Assembly (NCBI RefSeq): GCF_030246865.1
Contig: NZ_CP126738.1
Location: 1,240,001-1,304,000 of the forward strand
Source: Microbacterium sp. zg-B96
Lineage (GTDB): Bacteria > Actinomycetota > Actinomycetes > Actinomycetales > Microbacteriaceae
Length of the DNA: 64,000 nt
Direction of reading: 5' to 3'
Below, piece after piece: positions 44,459 through 54,546 of this stretch (the stretch's first letter is position 1; the number at the start of each line of letters is the position of its first letter). The translations under genes were made by a program, and so were the position numbers. The notes under the pieces were generated by a model. The model had not been told where the DNA came from, did not search any database, and saw nothing but the letters and a program-made list of their open reading frames with translations.

Positions 44459-47400
44459 GTGGCATCCGACTCCTTCGCTCATCTTCACGTCCACAGCGAG
44501 TACTCGATGCTCGACGGTGCCGCCCGGATCGGCGCGATGGTGCAGGAGGCGGCTCGCCTGGAGATGCCGGCGATCGCCGTCACCGACCACGGCAACACCT
44601 TCGCCGCGTACGAGTTCTACAAGACCGCGAAGGATGCCGGCATCAAGCCGATCATCGGCATCGAGGCCTACGTCACGCCCGGCACGCACCGCAGCGACAA
44701 GTCGCGGGTGCGCTGGGGCACGCCCGACCAGAACAGCGACGACGTCTCCGGTTCCGGCGCCTACACCCACATGACCCTGCTGTCGGAGACGACCGAGGGC
44801 ATGCACAACCTGTTCCGGCTGTCGAGCAAGGCCTCCATCGAGGGCTACTACTTCAAGCCGCGCATGGACCGGGAACTGCTGCAGACGTATTCCAAGGGAC
44901 TCATCGCCACCACCGGCTGCCCCTCCGGCGAAGTGCAGACCCGGCTGCGGCTCGGTCAGTACGACGCCGCCCGCGCCGCCGCCGCCGAATTCCAGGACAT
45001 CTTCGGCAAGGAGAACTACTTCGCCGAGATCATGGACCACGGGCTGTCCATCGAACGCCGGGTCATGACCGACCTGCACCGGCTCGCGAAGGACCTCAGC
45101 ATTCCGCTGCTGGCCACCAACGACCTGCACTACACCCACCAGCACGACGCCACCAGCCACGCGGCGCTGCTGTGCGTGCAGTCCGGGTCGACGCTGGACG
45201 ACCCCAACCGGTTCAAGTTCGACGGCGACGGGTACTACGTCAAGTCGCCGGCCGAGATGCGGCAGATCTTCCGCGACCACGAGATCGCGTGCGACAACAC
45301 CCTCCTCATCGCGGAGCGGTGCGAGGTCGAGTTCAACACGTCGGCCAACTACATGCCGCGTTACCCGGTCCCCGACGGCGAGACCGAGCAGAGCTGGTTC
45401 GTCAAAGAGGTCGAGAACGGCCTGCAGGTCCGCTACCCGGCCGGCATTCCCGACGCCGTGCGCAAGCAGGCGGAGTACGAGACCGGCGTCATCCTGCAGA
45501 TGGGCTTCCCCGGCTACTTCCTCGTCGTCGCCGACTTCATCAACTGGGCCAAGCGCCACGGCATCCGCGTCGGCCCCGGCCGTGGCTCCGGTGCCGGCTC
45601 CATGGCCGCATACGCGATGGGTATCACCGACCTCGACCCGCTGCAGCACGGCCTCATCTTCGAGCGGTTCCTCAACCCCGACCGCGTCTCCATGCCCGAC
45701 TTCGACGTCGACTTCGACGATCGTCGCCGCGGCGAGGTGATCCAGTACGTCACCGAGAAGTACGGCGACGCGCGCGTCGCGCAGATCGTCACCTACGGCA
45801 CGATCAAGGCGAAGCAGGCGCTGAAGGATGCCGGCCGGGTGCTGGGTTTCCCCTTCAGCATGGGCGAGAAGCTCACCAAGGCCATGCCGCCCGCCGTCAT
45901 GGGCAAGGACATGCCGCTGGGCGGGATGTTCGACCCCAAGCACCCCCGCTACAAAGAGGCATCCGAGTTCCGCACGGTCATCGAGAGCGACCCCGAGGCC
46001 AAGACGGTGTTCGACACCGCGGTGGGGCTCGAGAACCTCAAGCGCCAGTGGGGCGTGCACGCGGCCGGCGTCATCATGTCCAGCGAACCGCTGATCGACA
46101 TCATCCCGATCATGAAGCGCGAGCAGGACGGCCAGATCGTCACGCAGTTCGACTACCCGGCGTGCGAAGCGCTGGGGCTGATCAAGATGGACTTCCTGGG
46201 GCTGCGCAACCTCACGATCATCGACGACGCCCTCGACAACATCCTGGCCAACCGTGGTGAGAAGGTCGTGCTCGAAGACCTCACCCTCGATGACCAGCCC
46301 GCCTACGACCTGCTCGCACGCGGCGACACGCTGGGCGTGTTCCAGCTCGACGGCGGGCCGATGCGGTCGCTCCTGCGCCTGCTCAAGCCTGACAACTTCG
46401 AAGACATCTCCGCCGTCATCGCGCTGTACCGGCCGGGCCCGATGGGGGCGAACTCCCACACCAACTACGCCCTGCGCAAGAACGGGATGCAGGAGATCAC
46501 TCCCATCCATCCCGAACTGGAAGAGCCGCTCGCCGAGATCCTCAGCACCAGCTACGGCCTGATCATCTATCAGGAGCAGGTCATGGCGATCGCGCAGCGG
46601 GTCGCCGGGTTCAGCCTCGGACAGGCCGACATCCTGCGCCGCGCGATGGGCAAGAAGAAGAAGTCCGAGCTGGACAAGCAGTACGCGGGCTTCCAGGCGG
46701 GCATGCACGCCAACGGATTCTCGGATGCCGCGGTGCAGAAGCTGTGGGAGATCCTGCTGCCCTTCTCGGACTACGCGTTCAACAAGGCCCACTCCGCCGC
46801 CTACGGCATGGTGTCGTACTGGACGGCGTATCTGAAGGCGCACTACCCGGCCGAGTACATGGCCGCGCTGCTGACCAGCGTCGGCGACGCCAAGGACAAG
46901 CTCGCCGTCTACCTCAACGAATGCCGCCGCATGGGCATCCGGGTGCTGCCGCCGGACGTGGGGGAGTCGATCCGCTACTTCGCCGCCGTCGGCGACGACA
47001 TCCGGTTCGGCCTGGGGGCGGTGCGCAACGTCGGCACGAACGTGGTCGACGGGATCGTGGCGGCTCGCGCCGACGACAGCTTCGTCAGCTTCCACGACTT
47101 CCTCACCAAAGTGCCGATGCACGTGGCGAACAAGCGCACCGTCGAATCGCTCATCAAAGCCGGGGCGTTCGACTCGCTCGGCTCCACGCGCCGGGCGCTC
47201 ATGGAGATCCATGAGGATGCCACCGAAGCCGCCGTCGAGACCAAGCGCAAGGCCGCGACCGGCGCCATCGGCTTCGACTTCGACAGCCTGTACGACGAGA
47301 CCGAAGACATCATGCCGGCGAAGGTGCCCGACCGGCCGGAGTGGACCAAGAAGGACAAGCTGGCCTTCGAGCGCGAGATGCTGGGGCTCTACGTCTCCGA

Positions 47401-47977
47401 CCACCCGCTGGCGGGACTGGAGATCCCGCTGGCCAAGCACGCCTCGATGTCGATCCACGACCTGCTCTCCAGCGAGGACGTGCAGGACGGCGACCAGGTC
47501 ACCATCGCCGGGCTGGTCACGAGCGTGCAGCACCGCGTGGCCAAGCAGAGCGGCAACCCGTACGGCATGATCACCGTCGAGGACTTCAACGGTGAAGTGA
47601 CCGTCATGTTCATGGGGAAGACCTACACAGAGTTCCAGTCGATGCTCGTGGCCGACTCGATCCTCGTCGTCCGTGGCCGGGTGTCCCGCCGCGACGACGG
47701 GCTCAACCTGCACGGGCAGACCGCGTTCTCACCCGATCTCGGAACGACCGACGCGGCGGGTCCGCTGACCCTCACGATGCCCGAACACCGGGCGACCGAG
47801 AGCCTCATCGGCGAACTCGCGCGGGTTCTCACCCGGCATCGCGGTGACACTGAAGTGACGCTGAAGGTGCACAAGGGCGGGACGTCGAAGGTGTTCGACG
47901 TGCCGATGCACGTGCAGGTCACCGCCGACCTCTACGGCGAACTGAAGGGGCTGCTCGGTCCCCACTGCCTTGGCTGA
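44459..47977 (+). CDS. dnaE: DNA polymerase III alpha subunit
   Basis: 1172 residues from GTG at 44459. The PHP domain opens with FAHLHVHSEYSMLDG; the catalytic Asp residues are in MPDFDVDFDDRRR at about 415-427, preceded by VGPGRGSGAGS; then YQEQVM, helix-hairpin-helix region, and an OB-fold with TIAGLVTSV near 1020. It replicates the chromosome. The PHP His/Asp residues look intact (HVHS, TDHGN, ND), so an associated proofreading activity, known for mycobacterial DnaE1, is possible. Confidence 0.96.
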   Translation: MASDSFAHLHVHSEYSMLDGAARIGAMVQEAARLEMPAIAVTDHGNTFAAYEFYKTAKDAGIKPIIGIEAYVTPGTHRSDKSRVRWGTPDQNSDDVSGSGAYTHMTLLSETTEGMHNLFRLSSKASIEGYYFKPRMDRELLQTYSKGLIATTGCPSGEVQTRLRLGQYDAARAAAAEFQDIFGKENYFAEIMDHGLSIERRVMTDLHRLAKDLSIPLLATNDLHYTHQHDATSHAALLCVQSGSTLDDPNRFKFDGDGYYVKSPAEMRQIFRDHEIACDNTLLIAERCEVEFNTSANYMPRYPVPDGETEQSWFVKEVENGLQVRYPAGIPDAVRKQAEYETGVILQMGFPGYFLVVADFINWAKRHGIRVGPGRGSGAGSMAAYAMGITDLDPLQHGLIFERFLNPDRVSMPDFDVDFDDRRRGEVIQYVTEKYGDARVAQIVTYGTIKAKQALKDAGRVLGFPFSMGEKLTKAMPPAVMGKDMPLGGMFDPKHPRYKEASEFRTVIESDPEAKTVFDTAVGLENLKRQWGVHAAGVIMSSEPLIDIIPIMKREQDGQIVTQFDYPACEALGLIKMDFLGLRNLTIIDDALDNILANRGEKVVLEDLTLDDQPAYDLLARGDTLGVFQLDGGPMRSLLRLLKPDNFEDISAVIALYRPGPMGANSHTNYALRKNGMQEITPIHPELEEPLAEILSTSYGLIIYQEQVMAIAQRVAGFSLGQADILRRAMGKKKKSELDKQYAGFQAGMHANGFSDAAVQKLWEILLPFSDYAFNKAHSAAYGMVSYWTAYLKAHYPAEYMAALLTSVGDAKDKLAVYLNECRRMGIRVLPPDVGESIRYFAAVGDDIRFGLGAVRNVGTNVVDGIVAARADDSFVSFHDFLTKVPMHVANKRTVESLIKAGAFDSLGSTRRALMEIHEDATEAAVETKRKAATGAIGFDFDSLYDETEDIMPAKVPDRPEWTKKDKLAFEREMLGLYVSDHPLAGLEIPLAKHASMSIHDLLSSEDVQDGDQVTIAGLVTSVQHRVAKQSGNPYGMITVEDFNGEVTVMFMGKTYTEFQSMLVADSILVVRGRVSRRDDGLNLHGQTAFSPDLGTTDAAGPLTLTMPEHRATESLIGELARVLTRHRGDTEVTLKVHKGGTSKVFDVPMHVQVTADLYGELKGLLGPHCLG

Positions 47978-48028
47978 GCCGGGTACCATCGGATGACGCG
48001 CCTCGGCGCGACGGCGAAGGGGAACAAC

Positions 48029-49135
48029 GTGACCGACGAGCGGCTCGACGAAAACACAGTGAACACGGCGGGTGTCCGGCCCGAAGCAGCGGATGCCACG
48101 GCTTCGGCCGAGCCGGCCGGCGACGCGGCACCCCCGCAGTACGGCGTCGGACCGTTCTCGGTGCGTGAAGTAGCGCTCATCGCGGTGTGGGTCGTTGCAT
48201 TCGTCGTGTCGTTCTTCTCGCTCTACACCGACATCGGCATCGGACAGACGCTGGGTTTGGGCGCTTCGGTGTGGAGCGCGGGACTGGACTGGATCCTCAC
48301 CATCGGCGTGCCGACGGTGGCGGTGTTCCTCGTGGTGCTGCGCCGTTTCTCGCCCGACGGCATCCGCCGGGTCGGCTCGCTCGCGATCGACCAGTTCGCC
48401 TCGGTGGCCTTCTCGGTCTCGGCTGTGGTGTGGCTGACGGCGCTGTGGACCAACGTCGTCCGCGGCATCCAGCACGGTGTCTGGGTGAGCAGCTGGGTCG
48501 TGTGGGTGGAGTTCTTCCTCATGCTCGCCGGCGTCGTGCTCACGGTGTTCGCACCCCTCATCCCGACGCTGGCTGAAGACTTCCAGCACCGCCGCGAGGT
48601 CGTGGCGCACCGCAACGCCCGCCCGCTGCGTCCCGTGACTGCCCGCCCCGCCCCCGAGCGTCCCGCTCCCGCGCCCGCAGCGGCCCCCACCCCGGAGGGA
48701 TCGTACGGCGCTGCCCCCTACGGAGCGACCCCCTACGCCCAGGCTCCCGTTGCCGAGCCGGCCTACGGTGAGACGCCCTACGCCGAGAGCGCCTACGGCG
48801 AGAACCCCGACGTGGAGCGTTCCTACGATGACCGCCCGTTCGCCGAGACCGTCGAGGTCGAGCCGATCGAGCCGACCGAAGCCGAGACCACCGACGTCGA
48901 GCCGATCGAGCAGACGGATGCCGAGACCACCGCCGCCCCGGTGGCGAGCCAGGCGTTCTGGGCGCTCGTGCCGGTGGAGCGCGACGTCGTCGACGAGTAC
49001 GGTGTGCCGCTGTTCCGCGTGGGCCCGGAGGCGTGGACCCTCGTCATCGAGGACCGCAACGAGATCTTCGTCGTGCGTCACGAAGACGGTCGGGTCGGTT
49101 ACCTGCACGACGTGACCGGCATCACCCGCGGCTGA
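48029..49135 (+). CDS. Hypothetical membrane protein with acidic repeat-rich tail
   Basis: 368 residues from GTG at 48029, chosen because AAGGGGA lies just upstream; an ATG at 47993 has no such site. Four membrane helices between about 38 and 180 (SVREVALIAVWVVAFVVSFF first), then a Pro/Ala/Tyr-rich segment with repeated PYG/AYGE units and repeated VEPIE(P/Q)T motifs, and a small C-terminal domain (FWALVPVERDVVDEYGVPLF). The C-terminal domain may bind a ligand; no function is recognised. Confidence 0.72.
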   Translation: MTDERLDENTVNTAGVRPEAADATASAEPAGDAAPPQYGVGPFSVREVALIAVWVVAFVVSFFSLYTDIGIGQTLGLGASVWSAGLDWILTIGVPTVAVFLVVLRRFSPDGIRRVGSLAIDQFASVAFSVSAVVWLTALWTNVVRGIQHGVWVSSWVVWVEFFLMLAGVVLTVFAPLIPTLAEDFQHRREVVAHRNARPLRPVTARPAPERPAPAPAAAPTPEGSYGAAPYGATPYAQAPVAEPAYGETPYAESAYGENPDVERSYDDRPFAETVEVEPIEPTEAETTDVEPIEQTDAETTAAPVASQAFWALVPVERDVVDEYGVPLFRVGPEAWTLVIEDRNEIFVVRHEDGRVGYLHDVTGITRG

Positions 49136-49139
49136 CCCG

Positions 49140-49172
49140 GATCGGCCGCCCGCCGCGCGCGGGCGGCCGATC
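49140..49172 (+). terminator. GC-rich hairpin before hisD
   Basis: GATCGGCCGCCCGC (49140-49153) pairs perfectly with GCGGGCGGCCGATC (49159-49172), loop CGCGC. It follows the membrane protein stop by four bases. Confidence 0.75.
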
Positions 49173-49181
49173 GGCGGGCGG

Positions 49182-49187
49182 TAATCT
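49182..49187 (+). promoter_or_regulatory. -10 box for hisD
   Basis: TAATCT, six bases before the hisD ATG at 49194; leaderless geometry, right after the preceding terminator. Confidence 0.5.
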
Positions 49188-49193
49188 GGACTG

Positions 49194-50495
49194 ATGCTCC
49201 GCACCATCGATCTCCGCGGCCGCGCCCTCACGGCGGCCGAGCTTCTGGCATCCGTCCCGCGCGCCCAAGCCGCACGCGCCGAGGCGCTGGCCACGGCCGC
49301 GCAACTCGTGCAGGACGTCGCCGCCCACGGCGAGGACGCGCTGCGCGACCAGGCCACCCGCTTCGACGGTGCGACCGGTCACGCCATCCGCGTTCCCGAC
49401 GCTCACCTTGACGAGGCCCTCGCTGGGCTCGACCCGACGGTGCGGGCCGCCCTCGAAGAGGTGATCCGGCGGGTGCGCAAGGCCTCCGCCGCGCAGGTCC
49501 CGCCCCCGGCCGTGGTGGAACTGGCCCCGGGTGCCCGCATCGAGCAGCGCTGGCGTCCGGTGCGCCGCGCCGGCGTCTACGTGCCCGGCGGCAAGGCCGC
49601 CTACCCGTCCAGCGTCGTGATGAACGTCGTCCCGGCGCAGGTCGCCGGCGTCACCGAGGTGGCCCTGGCGTCCCCGCCGCAGCGCGACCACGACGGCCGA
49701 GTGCACCCGGTGATCCTTGCCGCGGCGCGGCTGGTCGGGGTGACCGAGGTGTACGCGATGGGCGGCGCCGGCGCGATCGGTGCCTTCGCCTACGGCGTGC
49801 CGTCGCTGGAACTGACCCCCGTCGACATCGTCACCGGACCCGGCAACAACTTCGTCGCCGCCGCCAAGCGCGCCGTCGCCGGCACCGTGGGCACCGACTC
49901 GGAGGCCGGCGCGACCGAGATCCTCATTGTCGCGGACGATACCGCAGACCCGGTGCTCGTCGCCGCGGACCTCATCAGCCAGGCCGAGCACGACGAACAG
50001 GCATCCGCCGTACTGGTCACCACCTCGACGGCACTGGCCGACGCCGTGGGCGCCGCGGTCGCCGACCGCGCCGCGCGCACCCTGCACTCCGACCGCATCG
50101 CACAGGCCCTTTCGGGGCCGCAGTCGGCCATCGTGCTCGTCGACGACATCGCCGCGGCCACCGCGTTCAGCAACGCGTACGCGCCCGAGCACCTCGAGCT
50201 GCACCTGGCAGGTCCCCGCGTGGACGATTTCGTCAACGCCGGCGCGGTGTTCGTGGGCGCGTCATCGCCGGTGAGCCTCGGGGACTACCTTGCCGGCAGC
50301 AACCACGTGCTCCCCACCGGCGGGCAGGCGCGGTATGCCTCGGGTCTGTCGGCGTCGACGTTCCTGCGGCCGCAGCAGATCATCGCCTACGACCACGATG
50401 CGCTGGCCGCCGTGGCCGACGACATCGTCGCGCTCGCGAACGCCGAAGTGCTCCCCGCGCACGGCGAAGCGGTCACCGCCCGCTTCGGGCGCTAG
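49194..50495 (+). CDS. hisD: Histidinol dehydrogenase
   Basis: 433 residues. [21 protein letters not shown] at about 122-142 (NAD site), [14 protein letters not shown] near 212, the zinc/catalytic segment SEADE-like SQAEHDEQA near 260, and [17 protein letters not shown] near 362. It oxidises histidinol to histidine, the last two steps of the pathway. No other his genes are adjacent in this window. A leaderless promoter precedes it; nrdR follows after 13 bp. Confidence 0.95.
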   Translation: MLRTIDLRGRALTAAELLASVPRAQAARAEALATAAQLVQDVAAHGEDALRDQATRFDGATGHAIRVPDAHLDEALAGLDPTVRAALEEVIRRVRKASAAQVPPPAVVELAPGARIEQRWRPVRRAGVYVPGGKAAYPSSVVMNVVPAQVAGVTEVALASPPQRDHDGRVHPVILAAARLVGVTEVYAMGGAGAIGAFAYGVPSLELTPVDIVTGPGNNFVAAAKRAVAGTVGTDSEAGATEILIVADDTADPVLVAADLISQAEHDEQASAVLVTTSTALADAVGAAVADRAARTLHSDRIAQALSGPQSAIVLVDDIAAATAFSNAYAPEHLELHLAGPRVDDFVNAGAVFVGASSPVSLGDYLAGSNHVLPTGGQARYASGLSASTFLRPQQIIAYDHDALAAVADDIVALANAEVLPAHGEAVTARFGR

Positions 50496-50508
50496 TCTTG
50501 CGGGTGCC

Positions 50509-50976
50509 ATGCACTGTCCCTTCTGCCGTCATCCCGATTCCCGCGTCGTCGACTCGCGCACCAGCGACGACGGCCTGAGCATCCGCCGTCGCCGGCAGTG
50601 CCCGAAGTGCGGCGGCCGGTTCTCGACGATCGAGACCGCGAGCCTCAACGTCATCAAGCGATCCGGCGTCATCGAGCCGTTCAGCCGCGAGAAGGTCATG
50701 TCGGGGGTACGCAAAGCCTGTCAGGGGCGCCCGGTGACCGAGGGCGACCTCGCCGTCCTCGCGCAGTCGGTCGAGGAGTCGATCCGGCAGACCGGGTCCT
50801 CACAGATCGACACGAACGACATCGGGCTGGCGATTCTCGGCCCGCTGCGCCACCTCGACGAGGTGGCCTACCTGCGCTTCGCGAGTGTGTACCAGGCGTT
50901 CGACTCGCTGGACGACTTCGACGCCGCGATCGCACAGCTGCGCGCCGATCACGCCGCAGCAGCCCGATCCGACTGA
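50509..50976 (+). CDS. nrdR: Transcriptional repressor NrdR
   Basis: 155 residues. Zinc ribbon MHCPFC...CPKCGGRF at 1-38 and an ATP-cone ([20 protein letters not shown]) from about 45. It represses ribonucleotide reductase genes according to dATP/ATP. No nrd genes lie in the window. TAGTCT at 50493-50498 is a possible -10. Confidence 0.95.
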   Translation: MHCPFCRHPDSRVVDSRTSDDGLSIRRRRQCPKCGGRFSTIETASLNVIKRSGVIEPFSREKVMSGVRKACQGRPVTEGDLAVLAQSVEESIRQTGSSQIDTNDIGLAILGPLRHLDEVAYLRFASVYQAFDSLDDFDAAIAQLRADHAAAARSD

Positions 50977-50996
50977 GCTCCCCGCGGGCGCGGGCC

Positions 50997-51002
50997 TAGG
51001 CT
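50997..51002 (+). promoter_or_regulatory. -10 box for pyrD
   Basis: TAGGCT, seven bases before the pyrD ATG at 51010; leaderless geometry. Confidence 0.45.
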
Positions 51003-51009
51003 GGATGCG

Positions 51010-52035
51010 ATGTATCCGTTCCTGTTTCGCACCGTCCTCACCCGCATGGACCCCGAGACGGCCCACCATGCGGCCATGCTCGTGATCCGCGCCCTCGGCG
51101 CCCGTCCGTTCGCCGCGCTCGTGCGCCGCTTCACCCGGCCTGCGCCGCAACTGCGTACCCAGGCGCTGGGGCTGACGTTCGACTCGCCGTTCGGCGTCGC
51201 CGCCGGATTCGACAAGGACGTGATCGGGGCCACCGGTCTGTGGGCGCTCGGCTTCGGCCACGTGGAGGTGGGAACGCTCACCGCGATCTCGCAGGAGGGC
51301 AACCCCCGACCGCGGCTGTTCCGGCTCGTGCCCGACCGCGCCGTGGTCAACCGCATGGGCTTCAACAACCGCGGTGCCGAGGCGGCCGCCGCGCGCCTGC
51401 GAGAGCTGCGCCGCCGGCCCCAGCGGCCGGTGCTGGGCGTGAACATCGGCAAGAGCCGTGTCGTCGACGTCGCCGATGCCACCGCCGATTACGTCACCAG
51501 CACCCGGCTGCTGGCGCCGCTGGCCGACTACCTCGTGGTCAACGTGTCCTCACCGAACACGCCGGGGCTGCGCGGACTGCAGGCCGTGGAGACGCTGCGC
51601 CCGCTGCTGGACGCCGTGCACCAGGCCGCCGGTGCGACGCCGCTGCTGGTGAAGATCGCCCCGGACCTGCCCGACGACGAGATCGAGGCCATCGCACGCC
51701 TCGCCGTCGACGCCGGCCTGGCGGGCATCGTCGCCACCAACACGACCATCTCGCGCGAGGGCCTCGTGACGGATGCCGCCGTCGTCGCGGCCGCCGGTGA
51801 CGGTGGACTGTCCGGCGCTCCGCTGAAGGCCCGGTCGCTGCAGGTGCTACGCGTCCTGCGCAACGTCGTCCCCGCGCAGTTCTGCGTCATCTCGGTCGGG
51901 GGAGTGGAGACCGCCGCGGACGTCCGCGAACGCCTCGATGCCGGCGCCGATCTGGTGCAGGGCTACACCGGGTTCCTGTACCGCGGCCCGCTGTGGGCGC
52001 GGCAGATCAACCGCGGGCTGGCCGCAGCGCGCTGA
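51010..52035 (+). CDS. pyrD: Dihydroorotate dehydrogenase (quinone), class 2
   Basis: 341 residues with an N-terminal membrane-associating helix. FGVAAGFDKD near 62, NRMGFNNRG near 117, and NVSSPNTPGLRGLQ near 178, where the catalytic base is Ser as in class 2 enzymes; KIAPDL and NTTISR follow. It oxidises dihydroorotate with FMN and passes electrons to menaquinone, linking pyrimidine synthesis to the respiratory chain encoded at the right of the window. Confidence 0.95.
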   Translation: MYPFLFRTVLTRMDPETAHHAAMLVIRALGARPFAALVRRFTRPAPQLRTQALGLTFDSPFGVAAGFDKDVIGATGLWALGFGHVEVGTLTAISQEGNPRPRLFRLVPDRAVVNRMGFNNRGAEAAAARLRELRRRPQRPVLGVNIGKSRVVDVADATADYVTSTRLLAPLADYLVVNVSSPNTPGLRGLQAVETLRPLLDAVHQAAGATPLLVKIAPDLPDDEIEAIARLAVDAGLAGIVATNTTISREGLVTDAAVVAAAGDGGLSGAPLKARSLQVLRVLRNVVPAQFCVISVGGVETAADVRERLDAGADLVQGYTGFLYRGPLWARQINRGLAAAR

Positions 52036-52059
52036 CCCCCGCGCTGAGGCGGCGGGCCC

Positions 52060-52635
52060 TTACGCGATCTTGGTGCCGCGCTTGACCTGGGCCTTGGGCA
52101 GGCGCATGAAGCGCATCTGGATGGTGCGCATCGCCGCGTACCAGCCGAGGCCCTTCTCGCGACGGTCGCCGAAGCGCACCTTCGCCGCCTGCTTCACGCG
52201 GATCGAGGTGAGGATCATGTCGCCGATGACGAACAGGATGAAGATCCACAGGCCGACGAACGACCAGTAGGTGATCGCGGGGATCGGAACGAAAGTCAGG
52301 ATGATGACGAACAGCATCATCGGCATGACGATCTCGCCCAGGTGCCACCCGGCGTCGACGAAGTCGCGCGCGAACTTGCGCTGCGGGCCCTTGTCGCGGG
52401 CCGGCAGGTAACGCTCATCACCGTTGGCCATGCCGATGCGGGCCTTCTCGCGTGCGGTGGCCAGTTCGGCCTTCGCGCGGGCACGGGCTTCCTTGGTGTC
52501 GGCCACCAAGGGACGCTTGCGGGCGGCTTCGCGCTCCGAGCGGGACGGGGTCGGACGGCCCTTGCGCTGCCCCACCTGCTCGGTGGACGTCTCGGTGGAC
52601 GCGTCCTTCGGCGCGGGAGCGGGGGTGTGTGCCAC
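52060..52635 (-). CDS. DUF3043 membrane protein
   Basis: 191 residues from GTG at 52635 with AGAGGA upstream. A charged N-terminus of about 100 residues (GRPTPSRSEREAARKRPL, EARARAKAEL) precedes two membrane helices (MPMMLFVIILTFVPIPAITY and WSFVGLWIFILFVIGDMILT) and a basic tail. The pattern is that of the actinobacterial DUF3043 family; function unknown. It overlaps nothing but shares a promoter region with the dipeptidase gene. Confidence 0.83.
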   Translation of the reverse strand: MAHTPAPAPKDASTETSTEQVGQRKGRPTPSRSEREAARKRPLVADTKEARARAKAELATAREKARIGMANGDERYLPARDKGPQRKFARDFVDAGWHLGEIVMPMMLFVIILTFVPIPAITYWSFVGLWIFILFVIGDMILTSIRVKQAAKVRFGDRREKGLGWYAAMRTIQMRFMRLPKAQVKRGTKIA

Positions 52636-52669
52636 GGCTGGATCCTCTGAATAGCAGAAAAAGGGGTTG

Positions 52670-52679
52670 AGCCTAAGAT
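52670..52679. promoter_or_regulatory. Overlapping opposing -10 boxes
   Basis: AGCCTA (52670-52675) reads TAGGCT on the minus strand for the DUF3043 gene; TAAGAT (52674-52679) on the plus strand lies seven bases before the dipeptidase ATG. They share two bases, so polymerase can hardly occupy both at once. Confidence 0.45.
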
Positions 52680-52686
52680 TACCCGC

Positions 52687-54081
52687 ATGACCTCCGAGCT
52701 GTCCCGCCCCCAGGCGGTGCGCGCTGCTGCCGCAGCCGCCGTCCCCGCCGCACTCGCCGACCTGGGAACGCTGGTGCGCATCCCCTCTATCGCGTTTCCC
52801 GGTTTCGACCCGGCCCAGGTGCTGCGCAGCGCCGAGGCGGTCAAACAGCTCGCCGAAGGTCTCGGCATCTTCGACCGGGTCGAGATCCGGGATGCCGCGA
52901 TCCCCGGCACCGACGAGCGCGGCATGCCCGCGGTGCTCGCCACACGTGCTGCGCGCAACGGCCGACCCACGATCCTGCTGTACGCCCACCACGACGTGCA
53001 GCCGGTCGGGGATGAAGCGCTGTGGGATTCCCCGCCGTTCGAGCCGACGGTGCGCGGCGGCCGCGTGTACGGCCGTGGTGCCGCCGATGACAAGGCCGGT
53101 GTAATGGCGCACATCGGCGCGCTGCGCGCACTGACCGAGGCGCTCGGAGCGGACTTCGACCTGGGGGTGGCGCTGTTCATCGAGGGGGAGGAAGAGGCCG
53201 GCTCCCGCTCGTTCGCGCAGTTCTTGCACGACAACGCCGACGCGTTGCGCGCCGATGTGATCGTCGTCGCCGACTCCGGCAACTGGGATGCCACCACTCC
53301 CGCCGTGACGGTGTCGCTGCGAGGCAACGCCCGGTTCACCCTCACCGTGCGCACCCTCGAGCACGCGTCGCACTCCGGCATGTTCGGCGGTGCGGTGCCC
53401 GACGCGATGATGGCCACCATCAAACTGCTGTCGACCCTCTGGGGCGACGACGGCGCCGTTGCGGTGGCCGGGCTCACGCAGCGCGATGCGCAGACCCCGG
53501 AGTACCGCGAGGAGACCCTCCGCGACGAGGCAGGCCTGCCCGCCGAGGTCTCGCCGGTCGGCTCGGGCACCATCCTCAGCCGCATCTGGAACAAGCCCTC
53601 GCTGACGGTCACCGGCATCGACGCGCCCACCGTCGCGAACGCGTCGAACACGCTCAGCCCCGAGGTGTCGGTGGTCATCAGCGCCCGTGTCGCCCCCGGA
53701 CAGTCGGCGCGCGAGGCCTACGAGGCGATCGAGGCCCACCTGCGCTCACACGCGCCGTTCGGCGCGCAACTGACCTTCACCGACGTCGACTGCGGCGACG
53801 GGTTCCTCGTCGACACGGCAGGCTGGGCCGTCGCCGAGGCGCGCGCCGCGCTGGCGGACGGCTACGGCGTGACGCCGGTGGACATCGGGGTCGGTGGCTC
53901 GATCCCGTTCATCTCCGACCTCGTCGCCGAGTTCCCGGCAGCTCAGATCCTGGTGACCGGTGTGGAGGACCCGCACGCCCGCGCCCACAGCCCGAACGAG
54001 TCGCTGCATCTGGAGACATTCCGCAACGCGCTCGTCTCCGAGGCGCTCCTGCTGGAGCGGCTCGACGCCAGGACGGTGTGA
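52687..54081 (+). CDS. M20-family dipeptidase
   Basis: 464 residues. Metal-binding motifs of M20 peptidases: LLYAHHDVQPVG near 98-109, GRGAADDKAG with the bridging Asp near 137, EGEEEAGS with catalytic Glu near 160, and a final His in HSPNESLHL near 438. A lid domain lies between. It splits dipeptides or similar amide bonds with two Zn ions; specificity unknown. Leaderless geometry. Confidence 0.9.
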   Translation: MTSELSRPQAVRAAAAAAVPAALADLGTLVRIPSIAFPGFDPAQVLRSAEAVKQLAEGLGIFDRVEIRDAAIPGTDERGMPAVLATRAARNGRPTILLYAHHDVQPVGDEALWDSPPFEPTVRGGRVYGRGAADDKAGVMAHIGALRALTEALGADFDLGVALFIEGEEEAGSRSFAQFLHDNADALRADVIVVADSGNWDATTPAVTVSLRGNARFTLTVRTLEHASHSGMFGGAVPDAMMATIKLLSTLWGDDGAVAVAGLTQRDAQTPEYREETLRDEAGLPAEVSPVGSGTILSRIWNKPSLTVTGIDAPTVANASNTLSPEVSVVISARVAPGQSAREAYEAIEAHLRSHAPFGAQLTFTDVDCGDGFLVDTAGWAVAEARAALADGYGVTPVDIGVGGSIPFISDLVAEFPAAQILVTGVEDPHARAHSPNESLHLETFRNALVSEALLLERLDARTV

Positions 54082-54160
54082 TTTCGAGCCGCACCCAGGC
54101 GGCGCGGGTAGAATCGTGGCATCCAGCCGCCCGCCGGCGGCCCGAACACCGGGAGAGTCT

Positions 54161-54526
54161 ATGACCGACACCGCACTGCCCGTCACCGAGGCCGTTCGCG
54201 ACCACGGGGTGGCGCTCACCGACGCGGCCGCCGCCAAGGTCAAGAACCTGCTCGAACAGGAGGGCCGCGACGATCTGCGACTGCGCGTCGCGGTGCAGCC
54301 CGGCGGATGCTCGGGCCTGATCTACCAGTTGTACTTCGACGAGCGTTTCCTCGACGGCGACAAGACCGTCGACTTCGACGGCGTCGAGGTGATCATCGAC
54401 GACATGAGCGTTCCGTACCTCGACGGCGCGATGATCGACTTCAAGGACACGATCTCCGAACAGGGCTTCACGATCGACAATCCCAATGCTGCAGGCAGCT
54501 GCGCGTGCGGGGACAGCTTCCACTGA
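54161..54526 (+). CDS. erpA: Iron-sulfur cluster insertion protein ErpA
   Basis: 121 residues, A-type carrier. The three conserved Cys are in QPGGCSG near 48 and GSCACGDSFH at the C-terminus. It delivers Fe-S clusters to apoproteins, and could serve the Rieske protein encoded nearby. GGGAGAG precedes the ATG; TAGAAT lies about 45 bases upstream. A strong terminator follows, before ctaC. Confidence 0.93.
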   Translation: MTDTALPVTEAVRDHGVALTDAAAAKVKNLLEQEGRDDLRLRVAVQPGGCSGLIYQLYFDERFLDGDKTVDFDGVEVIIDDMSVPYLDGAMIDFKDTISEQGFTIDNPNAAGSCACGDSFH

Positions 54527-54546
54527 TCTGAAGGTTTCGCGGCGTC

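Noticed and set aside
43916..47713. 1265-codon open frame antisense to dnaE
   Set aside because: Third-position GC bias leaves stop-free shadow frames opposite real genes. Only the last 157 codons (Nudix) show a family motif, and dnaE is plainly coded on the plus strand.
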